In this document: positions 37,397 through 49,089 of the stretch, one piece after another
How the letters are laid out: each line of letters starts with the position of its first letter
Numbering within the stretch: position 1 is the stretch's first letter
DNA from: Isoetes taiwanensis
Lineage: Eukaryota > Streptophyta > Lycopodiopsida > Isoetales > Isoetaceae
Direction of reading: 5' to 3'
Assembly (NCBI GenBank): GCA_021234155.1
Contig: JAJEKV010000815.1
Coordinates: forward strand, 21,434-85,433
DNA: 64,000 nt
Position numbers and translations under genes: made by a program
Notes under the pieces: generated by a model
The model's database searches: none
The model's input: the letters and a program-made list of their open reading frames with translations, nothing else
What the model was told of the DNA's origin: nothing

Positions 37397-39156
37397 ATTG
37401 TTTTTAAAGTTTGCCTATGCACAAACAATTGTTGTACTTTCAAAACTTGACCAAGGCCATGACAGGCATAATATGTAAAGGATATGATTTTCAAGTAGCT
37501 AAATCTGTTGTAATGAAGCAAGCTATAATATAATAGGATTACATTTTTAAATAAAAATATCTGTTCTAATGAATCATGTTTATGCTGAATGAGATCCAAT
37601 GATTGAGTTGCAATTTTGATGAAAGAATGGCAGCACAAGTTACAGGTTTGTGTTTAGGGTGCATTTCATTTGTGACATACAATGACATCATTATTTTTAC
37701 GGCTGTCTAGGTGAAACCAAAGTGTTGAATGTAGAGGATGTAACCAGTGTGCTTATAGGCTGAAACATGGCTGAAGCTAGTGAATTACTTGCCATGGCCA
37801 TTGCACTAACCTTGTACTATGGTGGTTCCCCAGGACCTATCCGTTGCTCTATTCTAAAAGATAGGGGCATCAGGATCTGTATGAAAGGTATTCAAAGGTA
37901 AGATTGCATGTGCAGTATGAAGCAGGCAGCAGGCAACTTAAGCTTTGTGATGGTAGAACTGAGCAGCAATATGAAGGGCCATCATGCATATAGATTTCCA
38001 GACTTAGAAACATCTGACATTTGTATCTGTGTACATATATATTTCTTGAAGGAAGGTTGTGGGCCGTGTTGTTATTGAGCCAATTGTGCAAGATTCTCGT
38101 GTTAATCATTGCAACAAAAGCTCGTATCCATTGCGCAGGAGGGCAGACTTCGATCACATAAAATACAATGACATTCAGAAATGCAACGTTTGCGAGGGTT
38201 GTTGAAGGCTTTGGGCAGTTAAGTGCAACGAGTGCATCAAGTCATTTGATCATTATAGTGATAAGGTTATCCTTCCCTTACTGCTAAGGTTTCTGTTGTT
38301 CATGTGGCAAGATCGTTGTAACAGAGCTAAAATGTTAAAATGGTAACAGACCAAGAATTAGGGATTGAAGATAAAATGCCAGCTGGGCATGGCATACCAA
38401 TTGTGCACCTTAGATTGACCTCATTCAATGAATCGACTTGCTCTTTGCGTTGTGAAAATTAGTTAGCTGTCTTTAACATGTTTAACATGAATGTTTTCAA
38501 ATTAGAAGTTTTTTTTTTGGACTTAGAAATGGTGTGCAAACTACAGGTAAGTGGTTTGAGGGTCGAAACCAAGTGGAGTTTCAATGCTTTCTTTGTGGTA
38601 TGCGACTCGTGATGGAAAAGAAAACTTATATGCTGTAAGACCTTACCTACCTGATTTGTTTCGTGTTTGCAAGTTGCGTAGTTGCTTAAAGGAGACCTTT
38701 GATTTCTTTCAACTTTGGTCTTTAAAGAAGGCTTTTGAGGTAGTGACGTTATGTGTTGTGTTTCTAGTTAATAGCCATGAACTTGAATTTGGAACCCGAA
38801 TCAACTTCAAGAGGTTTATATTTGGTAGTTCCAAACCATTATTCTTCAAAAGATGATAGAAGTGAACAATTTGTGAAACTTAAGATTAGAGTACCAAGCC
38901 ATGTCCATGTACACAAATATTACATTTTTTAGGAGACCACATCTGCCATTTTTAAACTTCCAGTTATTAGCAAGTTTTAAAGTTTATGATGGGAAGGATG
39001 TCTTCTAAGTTGGGGCAATAAGAAAGCACATGCAGAACAAAGAATTAGACAAAAAAGGAAATTGCCTCGTATTAAAAAGTGCAGATGGTAAAATAGATGG
39101 TAAATGCTCAAAAAGCTATTCCTTCACGCATGATATAACACAAAAGAGTGGATGTC
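37397..39156. other. Intergenic, no gene confirmed
   Basis: The region after the transposase-like gene. A plus-strand stretch near 38570-38640 reads EFQCFLCGMRL, a possible zinc-finger exon, but its frame closes soon after. Nothing else recognised. Confidence 0.35.
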
Positions 39157-40180
39157 TCATAAAATCTTGTTATTCTTGAGTAGTTTCTTCACATCTGCTG
39201 TCTCCTTGGTTAAACTCTTTATCATTGGAAATCGCATAACATAGGCGCATATGTTTGTGGAATTAGCAGCTTTCTCAAGGTACGGAAGCAGTTGGTCAGT
39301 GAAGTACATGCTTCCAGTCTCTGACTGTAAACTAAAGGATACTGGTACAATATATGACCCCCTAGGATTCCTTAGACACTTGTACTCAGAGTCCTCTACA
39401 AGGAGGCTATTTGAAGAATTGTACGACGTTGATGACCATACTGTTTGAAGATTTTTGAGGAATATTTTCCTCCCTGGAGTGTGAGGACGGTCAAGATCCG
39501 TGGACTCGCATTGCGTTTGGCCCCAAATAAACTCAAATTTGCTGCGTACATCTTCAGGAAATAGACACTCCAACATTGTGGCCAAGTTTTCTTCTGACAA
39601 TGTAGACCAAATGGCAACAGCAAAGTATTTCAAACACTCTTTAACGAATTGCACATGACCTGGTCTTGCTACGATGCTGAACCTTCCAATCGAATATACC
39701 ATTGAATGTTGGTGTCGCCTAGGTAGTCTCTCACCAGCAGCAAATCTCTTAACAAAGACTTTATTCACATCTATTATTAAAAGTTTCTTTTCTGCCCTGT
39801 AATAACACATAATATCTAGTAAGAAATGGCATGCCTACCAGAATCATATGAACAATATACTTATGTAAATCATACTTTGCTAATGATGTAGGTTTGGCAG
39901 GATTACGCACAGCCTTGATTGGGGAAGCCATTGACCTGCAATAAGTTGACAAATTATTTTATTTTATTCGAATTTATAAAGGATCATGCATTTGGAGGTA
40001 TGCCCTCACCTTATCTTCGTTGCCCTGCAACTTTTATGATCATAACGCATAGTTAGCAACCTTGACATCTCATGACTAACGTAAAAGCATATATAATACA
40101 TACTCTTGGCCTTTTTTACTTCCTTGTCTAGATCTTCCCGATACTATATGGCTTTCACTGCACTCCAAGTACAACCATCC
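39157..40180 (-). CDS. FCP1/NIF-like HAD phosphatase
   Basis: Main exon 39157-39796 joins in phase to exon 39876-39935 (SMASPIKAVRNPAKPTSLAK), preceded by a micro-exon near 40010-40024 and a leader exon up to about 40170. The main exon holds an NLI-interacting-factor domain: KKLLIIDVNKVFV (nucleophile loop), GRFSIVARPGHVQFVKECLK, AIWSTLSEENL and NSLLVEDSEYKCLRNP, in the order of FCP1-like phosphatases, ending with LLPYLEKAANSTNICAYV. In the family the first motif is DxDx(T/V); here it is DVNKV, so the second aspartate is Asn, as in some plant relatives. Catalysis is therefore doubtful. The proposed leader exon (MDGCTWSAVKAI...) contains an in-frame TAG, so the true start may differ or the copy may be broken. 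The usual substrate, the RNA polymerase II tail, is family knowledge only. Confidence 0.62.
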
Positions 40181-40861
40181 ATTTTAGCTTTGTTTGAAAT
40201 AACATTTACAATTCACAGACCTAGCAACCATGAAATCCCAAATATTATGCCATATCCAGCCTGCTCTTTTAGTAAAAGGATATGACAAACTTCTGAAACT
40301 CCGGGATCTTCACCAAATGGTGGCCTTCCCTAACGGTCTAAAATGCAAGACTATAACTAATTTTTGTACTATAGAAGGAACAGTAAAAAGATTTATGGAA
40401 TTAAAACCTATTAAGACACTCATTATTTCTCTTTGGAGCTGATGAGGCACGCATGCATGGCCTTCATTGTTGTGCACGCATGGTAGACTGAATGATGGCG
40501 CATGCTTTAATCCAATTATATGCACAAGGCCACAGGAGAACAGAATGTCCTAGGCATATCCACAACAATACTTGATTAAAATGTCCCAGTCTGATGCACT
40601 TTGCAGTGCCCCAAGATTATCAAGGACGGCACACAATTAAGTTAATACTCTCATGCATGGCCTGGCTCAGTTGCAGTAAATGGTCCTCGATAAGTTTAAC
40701 CAGATCTGAATAGATAACAATTTAATGGTATGTACATGTGGCCTTTCTCATACATCTGCACGTGGGATTATATTTCAACTCTTATTGTACACAAGGTACA
40801 TAATCATTCACCGATTCCCACTATCTTTCTATCTATCTATTTTAATTGCATGCTGCCGCAA
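40181..40861. other. Intergenic, no gene seen
   Basis: Upstream of the phosphatase gene on the minus strand and left flank of the 1.4 kb repeat. Only short frames. Confidence 0.4.
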
Positions 40862-42262
40862 CGGGGGGTGACTCCGGGCAACGAGAGCTGTTGGATAGGC
40901 ATATTCACCCCTTATTCCTTAATCTACACCGTACGTAAAGTTCCTCGTTTGTGGGGTATGCAAGTACAAAATTTGCTATACTGTATAACAAGATTCGCAA
41001 AATACTATAAGATTTCAAGCAGAATACTATATAGTGTTGATTTCATACGTGCAAAATACAATTATGAGGGCTCTCGCTGCCCTACGTCACCCCCCGTGTG
41101 AATATGCACCCAAACCAAAGGGGGTTTAAGGGGGATTTTAATTTAAATGTGTTGGACCCAATGGTTGTGTTAATTAATGTCAATGGTAGTTATGTGTTGG
41201 TTGTTAATGTCAATGGTTGTTATGTGTTGGGGGGTTTAATTTTTATATGTTGGATGTTAATGGTTTGTGTTGCAAAAAAAAAAAAATTTTGGCCCTTAGG
41301 GGGCCTTAAGGACATCACAGACCCCCCTCCCCGGTGAGAGAAAAAATTTAGAATTCAAACCAGAAAAAAACTAGAATTCATTTGAGGCTTTCATCACCTG
41401 TAGCTTTTGAATTTCATCACAATAAAACAAATAGAACATAAGTAAAAGTTACCATAAAGATAGAGCAGATTGATCCCATTATTCTGAAAGTCATAAAATT
41501 TGCAACACCCATACACAAACATTTTTCAACTGGAATTTAACAGCAACCTTTGGCCTCCATGGATTCTTGTGGTGAGAAACCAAAGTGGGAAACTTTTCTG
41601 CTTGTTAGCACAAGGATCTAGAAGCCTCAAAATCTAAAAATGCATGGTAATTTTTTGCAGGCTTCATTCGAAATGAGCCATAAAACAATATCCAATAGCG
41701 CAATCCTGTATTAATCAGCTGGTAGGATGTAAAAGCCTACCAAACCCGGCCGGAAAATTGCTGTTTTAGCATAGATAACTTAACCAAACATATCCATATC
41801 ATACACTATCAAAAAGATCTCGGAGAGAGCTTTCCAACGCAATAAAAATCATCTCAAACAGAGCTCTGGATCAAAAGTTATGATAAGAAATGTGTTGCCA
41901 GCGGGGAAACTGCACTACATGCGCCCTTCATGTGCCCATTATGCACCACACACACAAAAAGAGGGCTTTTGTTGTGAGCCATTGGTTGTTGACCATTATG
42001 CACCACACATACGAAAAAGGAGCTTTTGTTGTGAGCCATTGGTTGTTGACCATTATGCACCACACGCACAAAAAAAAGGGCTTTTGTTGTGAGCCATTGG
42101 TTGTTGACCATTGGAAAAAAAAAAGGCTAAAATCAATGGCTCAGAAATGGTGCACTCTAGATGTACGCATTAGTACATCCATTTGAATACATCACGAAAT
42201 CATAGGAAAACCTTAGTGAAAAGCGTACAAGAACACAAAGAAAACCCCCTGTTATTATGCTA
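40862..42262 (+). repeat. 1.4 kb non-coding repeat, copy A
   Basis: Left end: ACGGGGGGTGACTCCGGGCA. Right end, read inwards: TGTAGCATAATAACAGGGGG. The same 1.4 kb lies inverted at 53812-55261 with only small differences. Inside is an inverted pair (GGGGGGTGAC...CGAGAGC at 40863-40889 against GCTCTCGCTGCCCTACGTCA at 41068-41087), an A-run plus GGCCCTTAGGGGGCC hairpin near 41290-41310, and a 57-bp minisatellite. No transposase is encoded; it behaves as a non-autonomous element or composite of elements. The open frames across the minisatellite repeat with the DNA and are not genes. Confidence 0.75.
41936..42114. repeat. 57-bp minisatellite, three units
   Basis: Units start CCATTATGCACCACAC and carry GCTTTTGTTGTGAGCCATTG. 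Three full units plus a partial one, with variable A runs. The same array is in copy B at 53966-54140. Confidence 0.9.
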
Positions 42263-42679
42263 CATATTGGATGGGTTAGGTGCCATCATTATTCTTGCTG
42301 ATCCATGTAGAAGAGGAACTTTTGTTTTTTTTCCCTACTAACCATGTCAAGTACAAGGTGTAGAATAATTCAACAAAGAAAATGACATCATATTAATTGC
42401 TACTTACGTTAGCCCTTTATCCTCCAGTGAAGCTTGCTTCCCTTCTTTATACATCTGGTTGGGGCTTTTGGTGTCATACGCAAGGTCATCTACAAAATCC
42501 AAATCTTCTATTCAATATTCGTAATCCAAATCAAGTACGTAATTTTCAGTGCACTCACCTGCAGTTCTATTTTCACTTGACTTTGTTTTTAGTGTCTCAA
42601 CATCACCCTCCCTTGTAGTAGAATCTGCAGCAGGGACATTATTGCTAAAATAAAGCTTCCAACTTCAGGATTAATACAC

Positions 42680-43271
42680 TAACCTAGCCCAAGATTTCTT
42701 CTTGCTTTCGCCTTTGGTGGACCTTTTTTTGTCGTGCTACCTTTCTTGACTATTGGGGTTCTTTCCTCGCAGACAGTTGTATTAGTCTCTCTGGGAACCC
42801 TTTGGTGTAGTATTGCAACCTCATTAGGGCCGATCATGTTCTTGCGGGGAAAATGGGGACATACAAGGGAGTTCAATCTGCTGCTTATTTTCATGCCCAA
42901 GACTAAGTATGTTGCACACTTGTAGAGATTCATCCTCTAGAAAGGAATCTTGTTGCAGTTTTGAAGCAATCAATTTTTCGGATATTTCATGAGATCCTAG
43001 TAGCTGGTCTTGCAGGTTGCCACATTCGTGTTGGATTTGGTTTGAAAATTTTGGAATTCTGTTCAAGCTTTTGGACAACTCAGCACCACTTAAGACTTCC
43101 TTTTTTGCTGCTCTAACTTGCTCATCCAATCATCCTCTCGAGTCAACAACCCATGCAATCCTTTGTCGTGTGGTTGGTGATGATAACTCTGTCTCTGTTG
43201 CCAAACCCTGCTTAGCAGCATCTTCTGCATCATCCAAAAGCTCAATACATGCATGTACAAGATGATAGCTA
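42680..43271 (-). pseudogene. Downstream part of the coiled-coil/RING gene, broken
   Basis: Minus-strand frame from about 43271 reads LVHACIELLDDAEDAAKQGL, meets a TGA at 43127-43129, then continues in the same frame with LDEQVRAAKKEVLSGAELSK and further acidic helical sequence to about 42840. There it ends and a neighbouring frame goes on with IGPNEVAILHQRVPR to a basic tail (KKGSTTKKGPPKAKARR). One in-frame stop and one frame change mean it is degraded unless splicing skips them. It most likely belongs to the gene at 43902-45244, being on the same strand just downstream. No domain recognised. Confidence 0.4.
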
Positions 43272-43901
43272 AATGATAACATTAGCTGATAACATACAAC
43301 AACCCTTTTGACATACAATTGCTCTAGTCATGGCACTTTTAAATAATCTAGAAGTAGCTCATGTATTGGAAGGCCAGATATATGGAATATATGCCGGAAG
43401 GAAACCTTTGATGGTTTTAGGGATATGCATAGCATGAATGAGAAAAATATGTTATCATGCTCCATTATTCCTGCCTGATTGATTTTTACAAGTCCTCATG
43501 TGCTTGTGAACATGAACCCGTTACATGTGCTTACTGATCCTAGCCAGGTATGCTAAAGTAACAACGATATCTAAAGTCTCCATCGAATACTCAAAGGCCC
43601 TAACAAAGTAGTTAGGTAGTAATTTATATTATTTAGTACTTGGTGTACAGAAAATACTCCATGTAAAAGCCTATGTACTTAAAGTACCATAAAAGGAACC
43701 CTGGTATCTAAAGTGCTCGTGGTATCATAGCAAGTACTTAATGTACAAAAGGTACTCCATATTCAAATGAGCCTACTTTAAAGTTCTATACAATACTAAA
43801 ATCATCCAGTCATGCTTTAAGGACAAAAGTAAGCCTTCATGCATTTGCCAATACATTAGGGCCTTATAAATAACACAAAAAAATTCTAGAGACATACCTC
43901 C

Positions 43902-45244
43902 AGCATGAGTTGTGATTCCGATACTTTGAAGCCAAGCTATGCTGACCTCTTGAGTACAAAGACAACAAAGTTTTGAAACTTTGAAGGTATAGACTGCGCA
44001 TGCCAAATGATAGGAATGCATACACGGAGAGATTACAGCAGCATATTGAAGGCCTTTGTAGCCAAATCCACAAAATCCACAGGCTACCACCTCAACCTTT
44101 ATCGCTGTAAAATTCTCATTGGGAATTGATGGTTGTGGTATGACAAGCGTGCTCTCTCCCTCTCGTATCGCATGGAGGAAAGATTCTAACCTGTTTTTCC
44201 TGCAGGTTATTTGCTCATTCATGCTCTTTCTTTGCAGTAGAGTTCTTCCTTCATCGTCACTTCACATTCTAGTTCTTTGATTCTTTCATGATTGGTAATT
44301 GAGCTTCTCGTGTTTGCGCTTATCATGTAACCCATTCCAAGCTCATCTATATGTAGCTTTTCCACTTCACTCTCTAATTTTTTTTTTGCATCCACTTCTT
44401 CATGATATTGAAGCTTGAGCTCTGCACTATCTCGAGCTCCGGCACCTAGCCTTTCAACAAGTTTTGTTTGCATCTCCAGCTCCCTTCTTTTTGCTTCAAG
44501 TTCTACCTTTACATTTCCAAGTTTCATATCCAGAAATGCAATCTGATCCTCTATGTACTTAGAGTTTGCTTTAGCACTCTCTAATTCTACCAAGGCAGCT
44601 CTCCAACTCTCATAATAGACACCATCTCCTTCATTTATAGCTGTTCTTTTCAAAATACATAGATGGTCTTCAAGCACTTGAACGAATTTAGTAGCAAGAG
44701 TCGATGTCATAGTAAAGTCATCATGTTCCTTGGGATTCTTGTCCTTTTGCTGAAGCAGCTGCTCATCTTGTTGTTTTTCCTCTTGTTTTTTCTTACAATC
44801 CTGCGCATATTCACTAACACTATCCCAATCAATGTCAATCCCGTGTTTCCATGCTGCAAAACATCGAGCCATATACATTGGAGCTTTGTATACAACAGAA
44901 GTGTGGAAGGTTTCTTTGTAGATCTCCAAGAATTCATACTTTAATGGCCTCCTAAGACGCGATACATTAAATCCTTGTCGGTTATCTTTTGGACCAGTCC
45001 CCCATACATCAATCATCATCTCAGGCGTCAAAAACATCTTCACTTCGGAGCATGAGATGCGATGGCCTTCCTGCATTTTCTTCTCTTCCTTGTGAGCAAT
45101 TATTGGATCTCTTAAACCATAACGATTTACTTTCTTAGGACTAGGTGAAAGCTTCTCCAAACTACATGAAACCCGTTTGTTCTTGGGCTGCCGAGGAGAT
45201 GCTATGACTCTGTGCATTTTCTTCATGCTGCACATGTGAAACAA
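43902..45244 (-). CDS. Coiled-coil protein with C-terminal RING-H2 finger
   Basis: The first frame (45244-44219, 341 codons) has a basic start, a phrase rich in conserved aromatics (YMARCFAAWKHGIDIDWDSV), and from about residue 150 a long charged helix with heptad spacing (VELEAKRRELEMQTKLVERL), so a coiled coil. It ends in TGA that overlaps the ATG of the next frame by four bases (ATGA, 44219-44222). That frame continues the helix and then gives CGFC, PCMHSYHLAC and LCCLC, with spacing C-x2-C-x15-C-x1-H-x2-H-x2-C-x10-C-x2-C, a canonical RING-H2. RING-H2 proteins are usually ubiquitin ligases; substrate unknown. A GTATGT donor follows at about 43902. A one-base frame slip at the ATGA is the simplest reading, so this copy may be inactive. 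The two frames belong together because the coiled coil runs across the joint. Confidence 0.55.
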
Positions 45245-46865
45245 GTTTTAATGTAAATTGCATACTAAATTGTAGTTATGTTTTCTATGCTAGGTTAGTG
45301 AAATAAGTATAGGGGCTCTCCAAGCAAGTTCATCGTATTTGTTAGCAGAGGTATGTGCTATAATTTGAAGCAAAGCCACAGGTCTTATATGCAAAGGTAG
45401 TTAGGAGCTAGAGAAGAAAATGCCAATACACAACTTTGTAGTGATGTGTCTTTATCAGATACTCTAGTTATATACTCTAGTTACAGATCAAAGGCTACCA
45501 GCAATATGTTCTTTAGAGATGACTTTGAACCACACTTGTGCATGAAAAGCAAGTGGTACAATATTCTTTCAAGCTAAGCATGTGCTGAAGTAGAGTAGCA
45601 AGCCTGATATATGCAAAGCTTGTTAAAAAGCTGACACCTTTATAACTGATATGAAATGTTGCTTCAGCTTGGGTAGTGGATTGATGAAAAGTTTGAAAAA
45701 GCATGTTACATTAAACTATATGGCTTGGATAAGTCCGGAGAATGCCAAATTTACTATTAACTACAAGCCGTTTTTGGAATTGATTTTGAACTAACATGTG
45801 TATGCTACTTTAAACTTCGCATAATAGGTAGTAGAAAGCTAAAAAGTTCAGGTAGTAGGGAGCTAAAAGTTCAGGCATCAAATATCAAGCATGAACTCAT
45901 GTAATACATTTAATAATATATCTTGTGCCCATGGCCAATGCGTCTATTTTGGATCAGAGGTTATATTTTTGAAGGGCTGTCAAATTCATTCAAAACAGGT
46001 TCATTTAAGAAAGCAGAGGTTAAGAACTAGTTTATGCTTATAAAGTTCTATGTATCATACAAGGAGGCAACAACCCAGGCCATAGAACTACCATGACGTA
46101 AATGATTGACCATATGCAGAGAGGGCATAAAATAGACCTCAAAAACTGCTACACAGTACCAGCAAGAAGCAAAACATGCATGATACTATTAGAAAGGCTT
46201 TTCCTAATGAATCTCTAAAATGTAAATGTAATTTCAAGCCCTGTGAGTGAATGCAGAAGGTTCCCTTATCATTTATGTGTGCTACTCTCTGCAACAAAAG
46301 AGGTCATACATTTCTTCTTTTTAAGGAGTGGCCTTTATAGATCCAGAAAAGCCATCAACTTTCAGATAAAAAAAAAGCGGTCATTCATCAAAGAGAGAAG
46401 AACCAATAGACCAGAATTGCATTTTATAGATTAAGGAAATCACCTTACAACTAAAATCTTGCTCTCCACAAATTAAGTGCTTGTTCCAGCTCAAAATTTG
46501 TTTACAGAACTGTCGTTGATTATTGCAAATTGCTGGTTTGAATCCAAGTAAATAGCTATTGATCGACCATTGGCATATGGATCACTAGTGTTCTCGCCAC
46601 CACTGTTGCTGCCTCACGGATCATGTTAAAAAGCTAGTGAACCTGTACAAAAACAAAAACAAAGAGTTTAGATTTATGATGAATGAGGAGATCCGTTCAA
46701 AATTTCTAAGGGAGTTATGATGAAGCTCCCAGAAACAAGAACAGTACGTTGAATTCAGTTTGAGGTGAGATGATCTGTGACCGGAGGAGAATTTTTCGAC
46801 GTAGAACTGAGAGCGAAGTTTCTCTCTCCCTCCACGATTGATTGGACGAGCCTCGAGCCTCCACC
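45245..46865 (-). promoter_or_regulatory. Probable leader intron and promoter side of the RING gene
   Basis: No coding seen. Near 46750-46830 the minus strand shows a CT-rich leader-like stretch (GGAGGGAGAGAGAAAC, then TTCTCCTCCGGTC) of the kind found in plant 5' untranslated regions. A TATAAT word lies about 20-25 bases upstream of it (near 46867-46872). This is compatible with a transcription start around 46840 for the minus-strand gene, with a long first intron. It is inference from composition and position only. Confidence 0.25.
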
Positions 46866-46872
46866 ATTATAG

Positions 46873-47490
46873 ACTATTTCAATTTCGAATTCAAATTGCT
46901 CTTTCGAAAGGAAAAGGTATATAAAAAAAAGGTTCCTAGTGAAGGTACTTTATGAGGTTCCAAAAATGGACCACCCCAACGTGCTTCTTCCCACCTGTCA
47001 TGCTCTTTAACTCCAACGCTACCACATGCTTTGAAAATGCTTGAGGATGTAATTTCATTTTGCATATCATTGCATCTTTGTAAAGCAAAAAAGCCTTGTC
47101 ATGTTGAGCATATAATGAAACCTGCATATCAGTTGGGCCCTAGACACATCTATTGCCACAATAGCAATTGCTTTTCCATAGCCAAGCTCTTTTTGCACTA
47201 ATACTTCATATTGCAATTGCAAGTGAGATGTTATATCTATCAGACATTTATTCCATCACATTGTTTGTGAGCTTTACACAACCTTATGCTGTCCCACCTT
47301 CAAGTTCCTGTAACCTAATGCTGTCAAACCTTATACATCATTTGATGCTTAGCTTGTAAGATAAATATTTCTTATTTGCGTTTCAACTTCTTAACATGTT
47401 CAAATTCATAGCAATTATGGGAAATAAATCATTGAAGAAGACTTTACCATATGTTCTTTTGAATGAGCAAAAGCACAAAGAATATCTTTT
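46873..47490. other. Intergenic, no gene seen
   Basis: Short frames on both strands, none recognised. Confidence 0.4.
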
Positions 47491-47499
47491 CTGCTTGCT

Positions 47500-48220
47500 G
47501 CTGGCACATCAAATTTTCACAGCATACTATGTGATAGCATTCATACGTTGATTGCATCACCTCTTTATTTCTGAGACACTCAAGGTTGTAGTCTACATCC
47601 CCTATGTCATCGTTTGAATTACCTGTAATATATATAGAGTTAAATAAACTTCCAGCGGGGCTCCTTTCTTTAAACAATCTAGACTACATGTTCAACTGGC
47701 TTATCCAGTTCTTTGGATTTGAAAGATCAGTTGCCTGAGAGCTTTGGCTGTTAAACAAATGCGAACAAGACATATGCAAGATATGATCTCTATTTTGCAG
47801 TAAAGAATGAGAGTGATAAATAAATACCCTTGTTGAACTTGGCAGGGTTGGTATTAATGCCAATTATTCTGGAAGCAGCAACCATTTTTGCACCTATCAT
47901 AACCTGCATAAAATAATTGTGTCAATAAAATGCACATATGCAACATTACGTTTAATATAAATTGAAAAACCTTAACAGGACGTTCACTGCAAGTCCAAGT
48001 GCACCTAGACCAAAGACTGCAATGGCGGACTACTTTCAGTGCCGATACATAACAACAGAGATTGAAGTGCAAAGCACAATAGAATCACATATCCTTCCCA
48101 GCATGTAACATTTGTGTGATAGAGCGGAGTGTGAGTAATTTTTAATTCGAACTTCTCCAGCCCGAGGAGGAACAACTTGGCATTTTTCCTGAAAAAACTG
48201 AAGAAATGGAAACTTCCATC
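47500..48220 (-). pseudogene. Class III alcohol dehydrogenase gene fragment
   Basis: On the minus strand four ADH-like exons lie in order. About 48105-48200 reads VVPPRAGEVRIK then, one frame over, THTPLYHTNV, matching the N-terminal PPxAGEVRIKI...ALCHTDVY region, with the catalytic zinc cysteine lost. About 47985-48036 reads AIAVFGLGALGLAVN, the nucleotide-binding GLGxxG. About 47829-47906 reads GAKMVAASRIIGINTNPAKF. About 47500-47625 reads GDVDYNLECLRNKEVMQSTY. The exons for the substrate zinc lobe and C-terminus are missing, and frame slips occur. The intact family enzyme is the cytosolic S-(hydroxymethyl)glutathione dehydrogenase. Retained introns show the fragment did not come by retroposition. 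Confidence 0.72.
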
Positions 48221-48571
48221 TTAAACCCTTTCATGTTGCAACTGAACATAACTTGACACAGCGAATAACCCGCCTGAAAATAAGAAAGGCAACTGCGCAA
48301 CATACAGGAGTATTGAATCTATTACACAAATACTAGAAATTAAGCAAGACAAGGTCAGTGCACAACAACGTTAGCATTTCACAATTTCTATAATACTACA
48401 GAGATATGTTGTGCCTTTTAGAATGTCCTGAGATGAGATTTGTGAGAAAAAGGTACCTATTCCAGGCCTAGCCTCCATGACACTATATCATGGTCTCGCA
48501 TCTCGTTAATATATAGGAAGCATGGGTTCCAATGGATCTGGATGTGGCCATGGTCTGACCAAAATATCATG

Positions 48572-48654
48572 TCTACCAACATGGACATGGTCAGTGCTGG
48601 GTTTTACAGCCTGCCTACCAACATGGACATGGTGGTCAGTGCTGGGTTTTACAA
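48572..48654. repeat. Tandem duplication of about 42 bp
   Basis: CTACCAACATGGACATGG...GCTGGGTTTTACA occurs twice in a row, the second with an extra three bases (GGT). Recent local duplication. Confidence 0.85.
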
Positions 48655-48872
48655 CCTCTTCTGCTGAATCTCTGAACCGTAGATAGCTTAACAAAGGAAT
48701 ATATTTCCCCCTCAATATGTCTCAATACTTGATGAGGCTGCTTAGATATAAGCATGGATTCACCGGAAAGACGTAAACCTAAGGCAAGGCTAGCTATACA
48801 CGCTACTATATGAAGAAACAGCCAGAAAAACGAGAACCCAGATTGGATGCTCGCCCTCTGTTTCTAATTCCA

Positions 48873-49077
48873 GAACTCTTTTTTCATCAGATTGGAGCTG
48901 CCAGTTACCCGGTCCAGAACATCCTTGATCCACAACGCAACTGACCATGCATTTACAGGGAACAAAGGGTTTTTAGCAGTCATCAACATATACTGAGCAT
49001 ATTCCAGCATATACTCAGTATATCCCACAAACCCACATAAACGAGGGTTTGCCCCCCTAGGGGCAACCCAAAAATGG
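48873..49077. repeat. 205-bp dispersed repeat, copy 1
   Basis: Runs from AACTCTTTTTTCATC to GGGGCAACCCAAAAAT. It holds an imperfect palindrome of ATACTGAGCATATTCCAGCA type and ends in a hairpin (GGGTTTGCCCCCCTAGGGGC then AACCC). Copy 2 is at 60239-60440 in the same orientation with about 90% agreement by eye. Probably a short non-autonomous element. The 85-codon frame on its minus strand is not a gene. Confidence 0.7.
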
Positions 49078-49089
49078 CTAAGGTAATAG

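Noticed and set aside
38570-38640. Possible zinc-finger exon CFLCGMRL
   Set aside because: Single CxxC pair, the frame closes soon after, and no partner exon was found.
40868-40886. CCGGGCAACGAGAGC taken as another Helitron hairpin
   Set aside because: The bases do not form the 7-bp stem seen at 19209 and 61838, and no CTRR end follows; it is part of the foldback arm.
41936-42114. Regular repeats that might suggest a CRISPR array
   Set aside because: Units are contiguous 57-bp minisatellite repeats without unique spacers, in eukaryotic DNA, and recur within a mobile repeat.
41878-42186. Overlapping open frames on both strands with repeated VNNQWLTTK or HHTHKK words
   Set aside because: They are translations of the minisatellite and are present in the same way in copy B; they start and stop with the satellite.
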